A DNA stretch of 64,000 bases from Macrotrachela quadricornifera (GCA_022393335.1 JAJEKB010020623.1:54651-118650); one strand, 5' to 3'. Shown: positions 49,728 to 62,132, numbered from the stretch's first letter. Notes: generated by a model not told the origin, from the letters alone. Translations and numbers: made by a program.

Positions 49728-52439
49728 TTTCATAGATATCTTACGTGGTGTTGTTGCTTGTTATCATTATTCGCACATATATGTCTAACGACAAGAACTT
49801 GGTTCTATTCTTCTTTCTAAATTACTGTTAACACTATCGAAAGCATGAATATTTATTTTAAACCTGCATGTAATATATTTACTCTAGCCTTACAATTATA
49901 GATAAACGTAATGATTAAACTCGACACAAATATGAATTGCAATCTGTGTAAATGAATATTCTATCATCCAAATAAATACATCAACTCAATGTTGTTTGAT
50001 TGTCTTTTTTTCTTGTAAATAATTTGTAATCAGATGAAAAAGAAATTTTCTAATAGTGAGAATGAAAGTGTAATGTTTTCTGAAGAGAAAAGTGAAATAA
50101 AAAACATTGCTTTAAATATATTTGGTGAGAGAAAATTTTTACTAAAAGAATTTCGTTCGTAATAATCAATCTGTTACATTCGTTTATATTTTAATGATTC
50201 AATTATTCCAATTTTGAACTGATTTCTTTTGTAAAATTTGAACGAGAAAATGGAAACTAGAGAAAATTCACTATATATAATTGAAACATAGCATACACAA
50301 ATGGTTTCGAACAGCATTATTTTATTATGCTATATGATCATATTTCAATTCATATCATGATAATAACATTTGGATAAGAAAGACTTTTCTAGTATTGACT
50401 TCTGAAATGCTTTTTTTCATTTCTATTACTGTCAAATAAATGTTGTTTTTACAAAAAAAGTACAAAAGTTATCTTTTTGCACAAGAGTTCCTATAAATTT
50501 GTACTAGAGGTACGACTAGAATACATGTTATTCATCTCAGTCCTCTAGCGTTTGTAGATCTTTGATTAGTAGTTTGAATCGATACTTGATAATTGAAAAT
50601 TTAATGTAAAACATCTTACTAGATAGAGTTTTTCTTAAGAAGGTCAGTTGAAAACTTATTCAAAAGTCAGTTGTTGGTACTTTAAAAAAATCCAACATTA
50701 GTTATTATTCTCTTGTTTTTCTACTTGATCTTGAAAAAAACGTAATCCAATGTACTAATGTATCATGCTATTGCTAATAAAACAAGTTTTTCATTATTTT
50801 ACTTTACCATAAATTAATAAAAAAAATGTTTTATTTCATGTGAATATATAATTAAATTTTTAAAAGATCAAAAAGATATTTTTCTTAACAACCCATGTTC
50901 GCTCCCGCATACATTCATGCTTTCATAACAAAGTTTCCTAAATAAATAATTTGATTAAATGATAAGAAAAAATTAAAAATACTTATTAATTCTTCAATTG
51001 GCAATCATATGTTGATATATTCATATGTAGTATATGACGTATTCTGTATGTGTATACGAATAGTATAGAAATTCAAGAGCAATATTCGATCTAAAACCTA
51101 TTAGCATTATATTTGTTGCTCAACTGTACCAATGTTAATAACAAATAAACATTTATGATTACAAATGAACTAGGAAAACTAAATCAATGTGAATATCTGA
51201 CAAAATATTCAGATTTGCACGAAGATACGACATTTAGGGGCATAGATAAGAAATGTAAGAATAAAAATATCTATTTATTTGTTTCATTTCGATATGATTA
51301 CTTATTTAGTTTGAATTTATGATGATATTAATATTCCTCAAAAATGTTGTTATTGTAGATTAGTTATTTTTTATTCTTAATAACATCAAAAGTATCGAAG
51401 GGTTTTATGAAAATTTGTAAAGCATGGAAGTTAGATTCTTTCAGAATTTGATTAGACAGATAAGTTTTTTTTTGTGACAGCTAGAATATACCCTATGCTT
51501 CCGAAGAATAGGTATCAACAACATATCGTTTTCTGACTAAAATATAGTACAAAAAAATCAGAGGAGTTTATACAAATTACTAAAACTTCCGAAATACTGA
51601 TATTTGAAAAGTTGAAATTTTTATTATCTGATCAATATCAATAGCTTTGAGTATCAGTTGTTAAAAGAACAACTATCATACTCAAATGAATATAGTATAA
51701 ACAATGAAGAAAAAATGTAATCTATTGCAGTCTTTATTATAATCAAAGGACAATAGAATCTTTATCAGATGTTTTTTCCTTCATTATAAACATCATTCGA
51801 AAAATAGTAAGTTAAGATGTGTAATAGTAAGTTGTATCTATATGAAAAAAACTATCTGCTGGAGAAAAAAATTTAATGAATTACTTTTTTTATAAATATA
51901 AATGGCATTGACATAATCAATTTTTTGGTTTAGTTTTTCATAGATGATTTCGGATTTCACAAAAAAATAACATAAGTCATGCGCATCAAAAAGAAGACTT
52001 TTAAAGACCATTCATTAGTGTTTTACGTGATCGTGCGCGATTAGAAGTTCTTATGGTCGTAATCGTGATCAAAACTAAAATTTTGTAATCACGACTATAA
52101 TACATAAATTCAAAATTTCAAATATTTATTTAGAAATTAAACGTTGACATTTAAATCAGATAAAGTTTGACAGTTCGCATTTTACTTCTAACAATAAAAA
52201 AAAAAAATATATAATCTGATTAAATACTATTATATGAAACTCAAAAGGGAGACAGTCACATAATCAAATAATTTATTCGTCGTCTTCACTTTCAATATTA
52301 ATTAAATGAGTATCTTTTCACCGTTTTTCATTGTTTAAGACACTAATTACGTCATTTCAAATGGCTCGAATGATGAGCCTGGCTAAGTTTCTCCAACATA
52401 CTTTTATCGTACTGATAATAGTGCATATTTTCCTTAACA
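49728..52439. other. Intergenic 3' of VPS13
   Basis: About 2.7 kb of AT-rich DNA with no coding signal or clear repeat. The first part is the VPS13 3' UTR. Confidence 0.4.
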
Positions 52440-52910
52440 ATGAAAAAAAGGAGATACATACTCTTTGAAATAATTTTTAAGACGTATAATAATACACGGT
52501 TCGATATATTAGCTACTGAAATTATTTTTGATATATTTGATTATTTGTCATGTAATGATGTTATTTATATATTCCACAATTTCAGTCCACGATTACGTGG
52601 TCTATTAATACAAAATGAGCATTATTGAAATCATTTAGAGGTACTAACAAGAGATTTCAATTTTTGCTAAAATCTTCTTACAATCATTGGATCACAAATT
52701 CGATCTTTAAAAATGATTAATAATGATTTATCTATTTCACTAAGTTTATTTTCAAAGTTAAAATTTATGATTGTTACATCATCATTTCCAATGTTTGATG
52801 AAACAATTATGTTTAATATCAGAAAATATACAATTTAATCAATTACGATCATTCAAAGTTAAAAGTAACGGACAACGCAGATTAAATTAGATTCTTTGTA
52901 TTTTGTATAT
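52440..52910 (+). pseudogene. F-box protein pseudogene (rotifer F-box family)
   Basis: An ATG at 52440 opens 62 codons containing an F-box-like motif (FDILATEIIFDIFDYLSCND, then VIYIFHNFSPRLRGLL). In live bdelloid relatives (family knowledge) this motif is followed by a long leucine-rich-like region. Here a stop at 52626-52628 is followed, in another frame, by recognisable continuation (IGSQIRSLKMINNDLSISLS, then LFSKLKFMIVTSSFPMFDE) and then more stops. The gene is truncated and inactive. F-box proteins recruit substrates to SCF ubiquitin ligases; this copy cannot make a full one. Confidence 0.6.
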
Positions 52911-53229
52911 TTCTCTTCTATTCTTCATTTGATCGAAATTTTTTTTTTAATTAAAAGGTGGCATCTGAAATTCTCTACAAAACCATATACGATTGGGACC
53001 ATAAATTGATTCAGATATATTTGAAAGATAAGTATGAAAATGGTGATAAACTATCCCAAATTTACCATAATTTGACCAGGATGGTTTAGTTACAAACAAT
53101 TCAATTATGGATATAAATGATTAAAAACAGTGGCTCTATCAACTTGCTGCCTTCTTTGAGTTGCTCATGCATAAACTGAGTAAAACCCATTATCTCAAAT
53201 GTAAAACGATGTCTAGGTTAGAAGACACG

Positions 53230-54004
53230 AGCGTTAACAAGAAGATTATCTGCTAAAACGAGTGTTTCAAAAAGATATGTACAGCAAATATTACATGAAG
53301 ATCTTGGTTATATCCCGTATAAGAAAATTAAACAACCAAAACTAACTGATCTTCAAAAATAAAAGAGGATTAAATTTACGAATTGGGTATAAAGTAATTA
53401 CACCAAAGATAATACCAAAAGGCAGTTTGGTTGCTGGCGAGAGTTTTTTTAATTTAGATGGTGTATATTAATGCTCAGAACGATCGAATGTGGGCTTTGA
53501 GCAGGGAAACGGCTAAAAAAAGTAGATGCTGTTCATGAAGAAAAACGTTTCAAGTAAAAATGATGGTATAGATAGGAATATGTGGACAAGAGCTGATAGC
53601 ATGTGTCATTTTTGAGGACGGGACTATGAATAAAGGGAGATACACTAAGAAAGTTCTTGCAATGACTCTAAAATATGTCAAAAAAAATTGTTAGAAGACA
53701 ATTGGACATATAAGTAAGATGATGCGAAAACTTTCGCACATTACTTGAGGCAAAAGTGATGTGTTGATCATATCCTGCATTTATTTCAAAGATCTGTTGG
53801 GCACAAAATTCATCTGATTTATTTCCATTGGATTACGATTTATGAAATAAATTAGCTGAAGCTATGGATTGGGACCCCGTAACAACAAAAGCAACATTGA
53901 CGGACGAAATAAAACATTTTGTTGAGAAAATCGAAAAAGAAAAAAATTTAAATTCCGCACCTGATTTTACTGTACGATTATGTTTGATCAAAAAACGTGG
54001 ATAA
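53230..54004 (+). mobile_element. Decayed Tc1/mariner-superfamily transposase
   Basis: Fragments in several frames, separated by stops and indels, follow the order of a mariner-type transposase. A helix-turn-helix side reads LSAKTSVSKRYVQQILHEDL, then GYIPYKKIKQPKLTDLQ, then a KRIKFTNW strip. The catalytic core has NAQNDRMWALSRE, IGICGQELIACVIFEDGTMN, then GRYTKKVLAMTLKY. The 3' end reads EAMDWDPVTTKATLTDEIKH, then FVEKIEKEK. The segment where the first catalytic Asp would lie (before NLDGVY) is damaged, and the DQDGA-like block is not recognisable. The element is dead. No flanking terminal repeats were identified. Confidence 0.65.
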
Positions 54005-54381
54005 AACTATTTTCGTTAAATAAAATATACCATTTCGTAGAGAATTTCAAACGCTATCTTTTGAGAAAGAAGTGCTCCAGTTTAATAAAGACTAAGAGTT
54101 AGATTTTTCGTTTTGAATTACATTTTGGACAAATATCTTGATATTTGATTAATTCCAGAAAACATACAGAGCAAAAGATAAAATGTATCAAACGGAAGTA
54201 TTATATCAAGTTGCTTTCATAAAGCATCTGTAGTTTTCGAAATATCATCGATGGAGTTTGAACAATACAATCGTAATAATAACAAGAATTTTTTAGTTAT
54301 TTTGTTTAATTTGATCGAATGAATGAAATCAGTTATTCGAGGAAAAGACGGATGTTGATGAGCATTGTTATATTCAAGAAA

Positions 54382-55025
54382 ACCCATGTCATCGAAATCG
54401 GGTCATTTTTGGCGATTAATCGCGATTTTCTAAGAAATGACAATTAATCGCGATTAATCGGCGATTTCCTTATAGTTAAAAAAGTTCGGCGATTAATTGC
54501 GATAGTCCAAGAACATGTACGTTCTTGGACTATCGCAATTAATCGCCAAAAATGACCTGATTTCGATGACATGAGATCAATCACAGCAATTTTATTTAAA
54601 CAAAAATATTTTTATTTAGATCAATTGTAATATCAATTATACTAAGTAATTATATTTATAAAATGAATATATTTTATTTATATTCAGCTCAATGACAATA
54701 CCAATATAAATAGGTAAGTTTTATTTATAAAATAAATATTTCATCTTCATTTAGATCAACACTAATATCAACATAAGTTGGTAACTTTCATTTCTAAAGT
54801 AATCATGCCTTTTATCTAGATTGAAGCATTAACATCAGTAGGTATTGTGGGAACTGGGATTTTGACAATTGCGTTATACTATTAAAATTGAGAGAAATCA
54901 AAAATAAATTCGTCAAAGATCGTCAGTGTTGGTGATTAATCGCGATTAAATTGCAATTTTTCAAAAAAAATCGCCAATTTTGACGATTAATTGGGCAATT
55001 TTTTCGTGATTTTGATGACATGGGT
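54382..55025. repeat. Nested foldback element with CGATTAATCGCG motif
   Basis: The outer ends 'acccatgtcatcgaaatc' (54382) and, reverse-complemented, 'acccatgtcatcaaaatc' (55025) form terminal inverted repeats. An inner copy of the same end closes at about 54574, so 54385-54574 is itself a foldback. At its centre lies a perfect 60-bp palindrome (54488-54547), with 27-nt arms starting 'ggcgattaattgcgatagtc' around 'atgtac'. Variants of 'cgattaatcgcgatt' recur at 54411, 54443 and 54933. The right half (54590-54870) has locally repeated 'tttataaaataaatat...' and 'aatatcaa' blocks. No coding sequence is supported. Confidence 0.75.
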
Positions 55026-56584
55026 ACTGTATTATAGTGCTTTCGATCATTTAAATGTGCATATGTAAACTTAAACATCAAAGAATGATCAGAAGAAAGA
55101 GTAAAAATAATATAAACTAGCGAGGAGAATGCGTGATGTATTCGAATAATATCATTAGAACACAAATACTGATTCCTGCTTGGAAGAAATAAAAAATAAA
55201 AGGAAAAAAATCTAGTAAAAGGACTGTCATACAAATATACAAATTGGTTGTTTTCTTGTATCGCGGAAAGAATCGAAAGAAAAGACAAAACTGTATAGTG
55301 TAACGTGATGAAAAAAAACATGTGCGAAAAATATTCACCCATATCTATCTCGTCATGATGTGTATGAAATAGCACGGTTGATTGATTCACGTAAATAAAC
55401 ATTACTTGGAAAAAACCAACTAATTTCGTTGAATATAAATACGTAAGGTAGCCTGCTTTTAAGCTGCACAAAAACAACTCTAATATATTTCAATCTTAAT
55501 TTTCGTCGTAAGTATATCTAGTTATCTATATATTGATTCTCCTATGTAATGCGACACTTCAGACATAAGTATTTATTTCAGAATTCGAAATAAATGTTTT
55601 TCTCACGTTGTAGAGTGAACCTAAAAATGTAAGAAAATAGACTTTATTATTTGGAAGATTGATTCTATGTATCTTTAAAATGTATGCATTAAGCATTAAT
55701 TGCAGTTTTCTCCATTGCAATATATTTTACCTTGCGTTGAAACTATTTATGCATCCTAATGTGAAGCTTCAACCTCCACTATCAAATGTTGTTTGAATTG
55801 TCCTGTATGATTTTTCTGAGGGAAATAAAAGAAACTGTATTGCTTTTATCTACGTGAAGTTATTCTGAAAATAATACTTGATCAATATGGCTGTAATAGC
55901 GCTACGAAAAGATCTTAATTTTAATTTCAGTAATCCATTTATGGAGATATTGATAAAAACTAAATAGTAGACAGTAATTGGCTTTCGACAATTACATAAG
56001 TGTGGCACTTTTTTCTCAAAACTATCGCATGTTGAACAGGATAAATATAACGCTATTGCGAAAATCTTTTCTTTGGCACAGTTTTTGTTTATATAATAGA
56101 TCAGTAATCACTATAATGCAAGCATGAGATAAATAATCTTTATATTGCTGATAGAAATCTAGACTTGTATAAGATTAACGTTTCTTTTGAATCGAAACTG
56201 TATCGGAATCGCCATGCTTTAGTTCAGAGTCGAGATTAAACTTGCCCATACTAGGAAAAAACATGTATGATTTCGGAATGAGTTTCATTCTCAAACATAC
56301 AATAATAGATTTTCCTTCTTTCAGAAAAGGGTCAGCGAATCTCTCGGATTCAAGCTAGTTGTATTTTTTTCTAAATGTTGCACGAACTTTTGGTAAGACC
56401 TAAGTACATACAGTACTAAAATGTAATAAAGAATATAGAATTATTATGATTAACGAATACTTCAAAAATAATATATCAAATTCTAAATTAATCCTTGACA
56501 AATCAGAGTGTGCATATATTTACCTTTCGAGAATCTAAAAGCGCCAGAAAACATGGTATCTAACTACAAAATGAATAACAGTTC
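55026..56584. other. Intergenic, nothing recognised
   Basis: AT-rich DNA. A 184-codon minus-strand frame (54923-55477) runs into the foldback arm, so its last third is repeat sequence. The remainder is aromatic-rich with no domain and is not accepted as a gene. Confidence 0.4.
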
Positions 56585-56990
56585 TCTCTAGATAAACCTG
56601 AAAAATCTCCGAAAAGTATTCACACATAAGTCCTATGAACCTCCAAGAACCATTTTTCAGATGCACCTTAAAAAACCTCTAAAAGTGACTCGTAGATAAG
56701 TCTGAAAGAACCTTCGAAAAGCATTCTTAAATATACTTTAAATTCTTTCAAAAATCGTTCTTTGGTAAATCGAAAAAAAACCTTAAAAAATAATTATTAA
56801 ATAAATCCAAAAACCTCTAAAAACCATCCTTAGATAAACTTAAGAACTTCTCAAAAACTGCTCTTTGGTGAGCTTAAAAAATCTTCAAGAGCCATGATTA
56901 AATCAACCTGAAAAACCTCTAAAAACCATCCTTAGATAAACTTTACAATCTCTCAAAAACTATTTTCTGGAAAACCTGAAAGCTCTAAAG
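56585..56990. repeat. Degenerate tandem repeat, about 40-48 bp unit
   Basis: Diverged units follow the theme 'gataaacctgaaaaacctct' plus 'aaaaaccatccttagataaa', repeated about 8-10 times. The best preserved pair lies near 56815 and 56915 ('aacctctaaaaaccatcctt' in both). It is probably an old minisatellite. Confidence 0.6.
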
Positions 56991-57211
56991 AACTGCTTTC
57001 AAAATAGTTTTTGATAACTTGATGTTTGGAATTTTTAGGTAGTTCTTGAAAAATTGTAGACAATATGTTGTAACTGTCAAATTTAAAAGAAAAACTTTTT
57101 CGACAAGCATCATAAAGTGAGAAGTCACATTTTATTACCATATTTTCTCTATGTGAAGTGAACCTCGTTTCTTTAGCTAGTGTGTTTGGTTCACTTCACG
57201 CGATCCATCAG

Positions 57212-57950
57212 AATGAGATTTATTGATACTAAATAGTAAGGATTATACAAACTTTTCAATATTGAACATAAAAAACTTTCAGAAATTTGATACTATAAAG
57301 ATGGCAGCAATTCAAAAAGAGAACAATGTGTTTTTCTCGGATATTTTCACATGATTCGAAAGATCTCGTCGAGCTCTACAAAACTTTATATATGAAAAAA
57401 AATTTAAAACATTGTTGTTGGATTGAAATTCACGGAATATTGTCTAAAGAATGAATCAAAAAAACACGCATTTTTTGACATTTTTTGTGGGAAAAAAGTG
57501 GTCTTTTTACACAAAATTCAGCTGTTTTCCATTAGTATCCTTATGTAAGATACTTAAAAGTATACTCCTTCGATGCAGTTTTTGACGCTGTATCGAAGGA
57601 GTATATTTCGAAACACCTGAGACAGTAAAAATAATCAAAAAAGGCTAATTTTGTTGAAAATTTCAGTGTTTTTCTTCCATATCAAAAATATAACTTTTTT
57701 TAAACAGTTTTTCAAATTTTTTCCTCACAAAAAGTGGCTCAGAAAATTTTTCGTATATACAGCTTTGTAGAGCTCAACGAGATCTATCGAATCATGTAAA
57801 AATATCCAAGAAAAACACATTATTCCATTTTTGAACTGTTGCCATCTTACTTTCCTACGGCAGAAAAAGTATGAAATTTTTGAAAACTTTTTGTGTTTGA
57901 TATTAAAAAGCTTGCATAACCCTTACCGTTTAGTATCAATAAACTCCATT
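57212..57950. repeat. Foldback element with about 190-200-bp arms and internal hairpin
   Basis: The left arm (57214-57405) and right arm (57741-57948) are reverse complements. Shared blocks include 'tttattgatactaaa', 'gatggca(g/a)ca(a/g)ttcaaaa', 'aatgtgtttttc' and 'gagctctacaaa'. Near the centre, 57561-57605 is a separate hairpin (arms 'tatactccttcgat' and 'atcgaaggagtata'). There is no coding sequence. This is a non-autonomous transposon-like structure. Confidence 0.75.
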
Positions 57951-59622
57951 TTTTGACGAGCTTTCAATTGATATAAAATTCATTATCTCTTCTATTGAAA
58001 TTTCTGGACGGCACCCCCTGGAATAACATTATTTCCAACCATGTAGTAAAAAATCTGCTTTTCGAGAGTGCTTCTCCTATACTCTTAGCTTTATTCAATT
58101 TAACCATGATCAAGCCCTCACCACCCTGCATCACCCTCAACCAACCCCACTTGGATATTTCAATAAACATAAACTAGTCATTCTAAAAAATCACAAAACA
58201 TTGAATTTGATTCGTAAAATTTACTTTCGTGTTTCCATGATATTATTGATGATCCTATAAGATAAAAAGTATCGAACTTTAGCTGTCTTGAACGGCGAAA
58301 TGAGAGACTATTGGTTTCTCAATTAATGGTGATCATCCAAAGAGAATATGTTTTATTGTTTGATGACATAAGATTGCTTCCGCAGGTGGATCTAAGGATA
58401 CAAGAAATTTTACCAATGTATCATCATTGTGTCTCAATTCTTAAGTTGCTTTATTGTTTGAAAATATCTAATCATCTTGTCTGTAATTCCAGAAGATGTA
58501 CCAGAGGAAATAAAAACGCATTCTTCATTGTTATGAACTATTCGTCTTCACTGATTCGAATTCTTGTTGGTTTTTTCATGAATATTAACAAGAAGGAGGT
58601 TTAGATTTCGCTAAAATCATGAGAAAAAAGTCATTGAAGAGAAGATTGGAGTCTGAAACGAAAGTTTTGTACAAAAAATTTAGAAGAACATAAAAGTTTC
58701 ACCTTGGAACGACCTAGGTTAATTCGGAGGGACATACTTTTTGTGAAACTCATATTTTCGATGAAAATGGTAAGTATAAGTTTTAAGTCGAGGTTTTTGC
58801 AGCTCCTCTTCCCTTTACAGATAGCTCCCATTATAGACAACTTCCATATAAACAGTTTCCTATTATAGATAGATATGATATAATAAATGATTGCCAGGTT
58901 TGTTGACCTAAGTGGAATTGTTTATTATATGTTTATGAAATCATTTATATTAGTTGTATATTATGAAAGTCAACTATAATGAATAATGTAAATAATACTT
59001 CTAATAATGAAGAAAAAGAACAAAACTTATTATTAATTCATTATTAACTGGTATGATTATGAATGTTTTGTTGATGCATCAATAGCATCTTGAAAAACTA
59101 AATAATGAACGTGTACATTGATGTTGTGAATGAAAGTGACAAAAAAGCAAAAGAAAATATATGTATCAAGTACGAGAATAAAAAACGAAAACAATCGAGA
59201 AATGCATTGGTCGAATAATGCCAATAATGAAGAGTTATCGTAAAGATATGAACAGATTAACTTAGCTTCTTAAACTTAATAAAAAAAACAACTTTTTCAG
59301 TCAAGTCGATAATTAGAAAAATACAATTATGGTAAATTAAGAAAAGGAATATAAATAACGGTTGGATAGTAGCAAGCAAATGAAAAATAGAGTGACAGTA
59401 AAAGCAATTAGCGATAAAACTTCTGTTCAAAATTCGAATATAAATTGGAGAGACTATTCTTCTGATGATCGATTGTTTTGAACGCAACTATCATCTATTA
59501 GATATTTTTCATTTTATATATGTTATAGTATCCTAATTAAGTTGAAGAAGATATGTGAGTTCCACATTTTCGCCCAAAAGAAGCTGTGTTGACAAGTTTT
59601 TTCGCTACTGAAAAATAGATGA
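57951..59622. other. Intergenic, unresolved fragments
   Basis: The stretch 57985-58170 is less AT-rich and open on both strands (about 60 codons each). I cannot assign it to a family. The rest is AT-rich with scattered short frames (for example 58311-58604) and no recognisable domain. Confidence 0.35.
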
Positions 59623-59830
59623 TGTATATGTGCCAGGCAAAATTACAATTTAGGCAGAATTAAACTTAAACTTTAAATTTTTTATTATATTCAGTTCAGC
59701 TTTGAATCAAAATAAAACGAAGAGCTATTTAAATTTTTAGTTTATGTTTAAGATTTAACAGATTTTAAAATGGAATTTATATATGATTATTTGAAGTAGA
59801 TTTTATTCAATAGATATTGATTTGTATTTA

Positions 59831-60200
59831 GGAAGATATAGAGTTCGCAAGTTGTATTCGATAGAAATCGAATAAAGTTTAGGAAGATGTAGAGTTCGCT
59901 AGCTTTTTTCTATTAATATTGGCTGTATTTCGGAAGATGTAGAGTTCGCTAGTTTTTTTCTATTAATATTGATTTGTATGTAGGAAGATATAGAGTTCGC
60001 AAGTTGTGTTCAATAGAAATCGAATGAAGTTTAGGAAGATGTAGAGTTCGCTAGCTTTCTTCAATTGAAATTGACTTGTATTTAAGAAGATGTAGAGTTC
60101 GCTAGCTTTTTTCTATTAATAATGGCTGTATTTAGGAAGATGTAGAGTCCGCTAGCTTTCTTCTATTAAAATTGACTTATATTTAGGAAGATGCAGTGTG
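59831..60200. repeat. Tandem repeat, 51-bp unit, about 7 copies
   Basis: The 'ggaagat(g/a)(t/c)a' start recurs at 59831, 59882, 59932, 59983, 60034, 60085 (as agaagat), 60135 and 60186, a period of 50-51 bp. Core: 'ggaagatgtagagttcgcta'. Two unit types occur: 'aagttgt.ttc.atagaaat' (59831 and 59983) and 'ctagctttttt'-type units (the others). Confidence 0.9.
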
Positions 60201-60734
60201 TGCGAATGTTTGTTATTAAACTTTGAGGAATCCAAACACACCTTTTAAATTGTTCTGAGAGAAAAAAAGGCATCCGAAAAATAAGAGAAAAAAAGAAGGA
60301 TAGAGTTTTTAAGTTAAGATTATTAATTTTATTTTAATAAGATTTTGAATCGACATTTCTCACACTTGAAGGATCTACACACATGTTTTCAGTATATTTT
60401 GAATTTAATTAAGAAATTAATCTGATGTACTCAAATGATAGTTAAGTTTTGCTTCGACCTAATAATAAAAATAGATAATGGTCAGTTGATCGGAGCATAA
60501 CTGCTTTAATTACTTAGTCAGTAAAATACTCCCGACCGAAAAAGGAAGGAGGATGGATTTTATGGTTGGTTGTAATAGCTGTTTATTCTAACAATCATAA
60601 TCGGACGATAAACTATATAAGCATTTGTCATGTCTTCCCAAGTGGGTTCAACATAAATATGATCATACACATCGTACATGGCTTTATATGTTAGCACCAG
60701 TTTAATTTTTTATCACAGGGTAGTTTCGAAAGAA

Positions 60735-61080
60735 CTGAAAAATTCTACAATTATTTTATTCTGTTTCACATTAGTTGTTACAATCTAATCTTTAAAACTT
60801 ATCTCGAGCAGGTGATTGAAAAAGGATGAAAATTTGTAGATTTATTCTCAGTTTATTTCAGATTAGCTTGTATAACCGGATCTTTATGATTTGTCCAGAG
60901 CAGGTGGTTGATAGACGAGCAGATACTGTGGAAATGTTTTCAATCTGATTCAAATTAGCTTTTATAACGGAGCTTCTATCATGTAGCTAAAGCACAGTTT
61001 GGAAAAGAAGGAAGAGAAATTGTATAATTATTTCCAATCAGTTTTAAATTAGACTCTAAACTTAATCTTTGTGAAAGATT
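60735..61080. repeat. Degenerate tandem repeat, about 92-bp unit, about 4 copies
   Basis: The landmark 'attag' after a 'caat/cag-ttt-aaatt' block recurs at 60770, 60862, 60954 and 61048 (spacing 92, 92, 94). A second block, 'gagcaggtg(a/g)ttga', recurs in the first two units. Confidence 0.75.
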
Positions 61081-62132
61081 CTATATTATTGAACTATATC
61101 AAAAGAAATCTATACATGAAGATGTTTTGTGTATTGTGTCTAATTGAACTATGTTTGTGAATTTCTGTCTAAAAGAATTATTTCAAATTGTTTATATAAT
61201 TGTATTCATAATATAATTTTTTTTTAATATTTGGAAGATACCAATCTCAACTGAATTCTCATGTCTGTAACACATAAAAATTTAACATACTTTCGATCAA
61301 ATATATCGACCAAAACTACAATTTCTCGATTAGTTTAATAATTTCGGAAGAATTGTCATTATATGTGTGACGTTACTCCTTTGGCATGCTCCTATTATGG
61401 AGAGGTCTTCAGATGTGGAGTATTTTTGATTTATGAAGTTTACGAGATAATCTTTTCAAATTATACAAGCAAGTTGACAAAAAGTAGATTGTTTTACTAG
61501 TCTCTAGTAGAGTCTTAAAAAATACTTTTCTTGGACTCTGCTGGGTTTAAATTTTGAAAAACCGAAATCGTGTTTATTATTGGCGTACATATCTAATTGA
61601 ATTATTAAAAATTATTATTCCATCAATTTATTTAAAGAAATGATTATTTTTTTTAATAGCGAAAGTTAGAATGTATTTAAAAAGTCGCGCCTAATTGAAA
61701 ACGAATTCTGCCTAAGTTTAATTTTGCCTAAAGTTCAATTTTGCCTGTGACATATACACATGTACTACTGTCCTCAACTGGTTGAACTATATACTGTTTT
61801 GAAATAAGGAGTCGATACGAAATGAATGTCCACCCTTAGTAGATATTAATGAAGTCCATTCAGTAAAACAGAATTCTTCTTCTCTTTATAGTCAGAGATT
61901 TAGATACACACGAAGAGTTTTGGGCAGAGGTCTCTATGGCAATATTGCTGCGGAATTCATTCAAGATGTTTCACAGTCAAATTGGTATCTATTTGATTTT
62001 ATCATGTTTATTTCCGATTGCACTTATACCCTCACTCTCGCATTCTCAGAAGCCATTATTTGTTCAATGTTTTAAGGTTCGATGTATTGTCTGTTCTATT
62101 CTAGATCGATCGTCTTATTCTACCAAATTAAC

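Larger units (their letters stand above)
59623..61758. mobile_element. Candidate 2.1-kb TIR-bounded unit enclosing two tandem arrays
   Basis: The left end at 59623 ('tgtatatgtgccaggcaaaa' followed by 'tttaggcagaattaaactta') and the right end at 61758, reverse-complemented ('tgtatatgtcacaggcaaaa' followed by 'tttaggcaaaattaaactta'), form terminal inverted repeats of about 50 bp with a repeated 'aggca(a/g)aatt' motif. Between them lie a 51-bp array and an about 92-bp array, annotated separately, and no transposase. The unit could be a non-autonomous element that acquired satellites, or an expanded MITE. Confidence 0.55.

Noticed and set aside
54923..55477. 184-codon minus-strand open frame
   Set aside because: Its C-terminal third lies within the foldback arm at 54923-55025, composition is biased to aromatic residues from AT-rich DNA, and no domain or signal is recognisable.
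57964..58177. Frames open on both strands in a less AT-rich patch
   Set aside because: Both cannot be real, neither has a motif, and the patch probably reflects composition rather than coding.
58311..58604. 97-codon plus-strand frame
   Set aside because: No recognisable motif, no splice partners and no conservation evidence.
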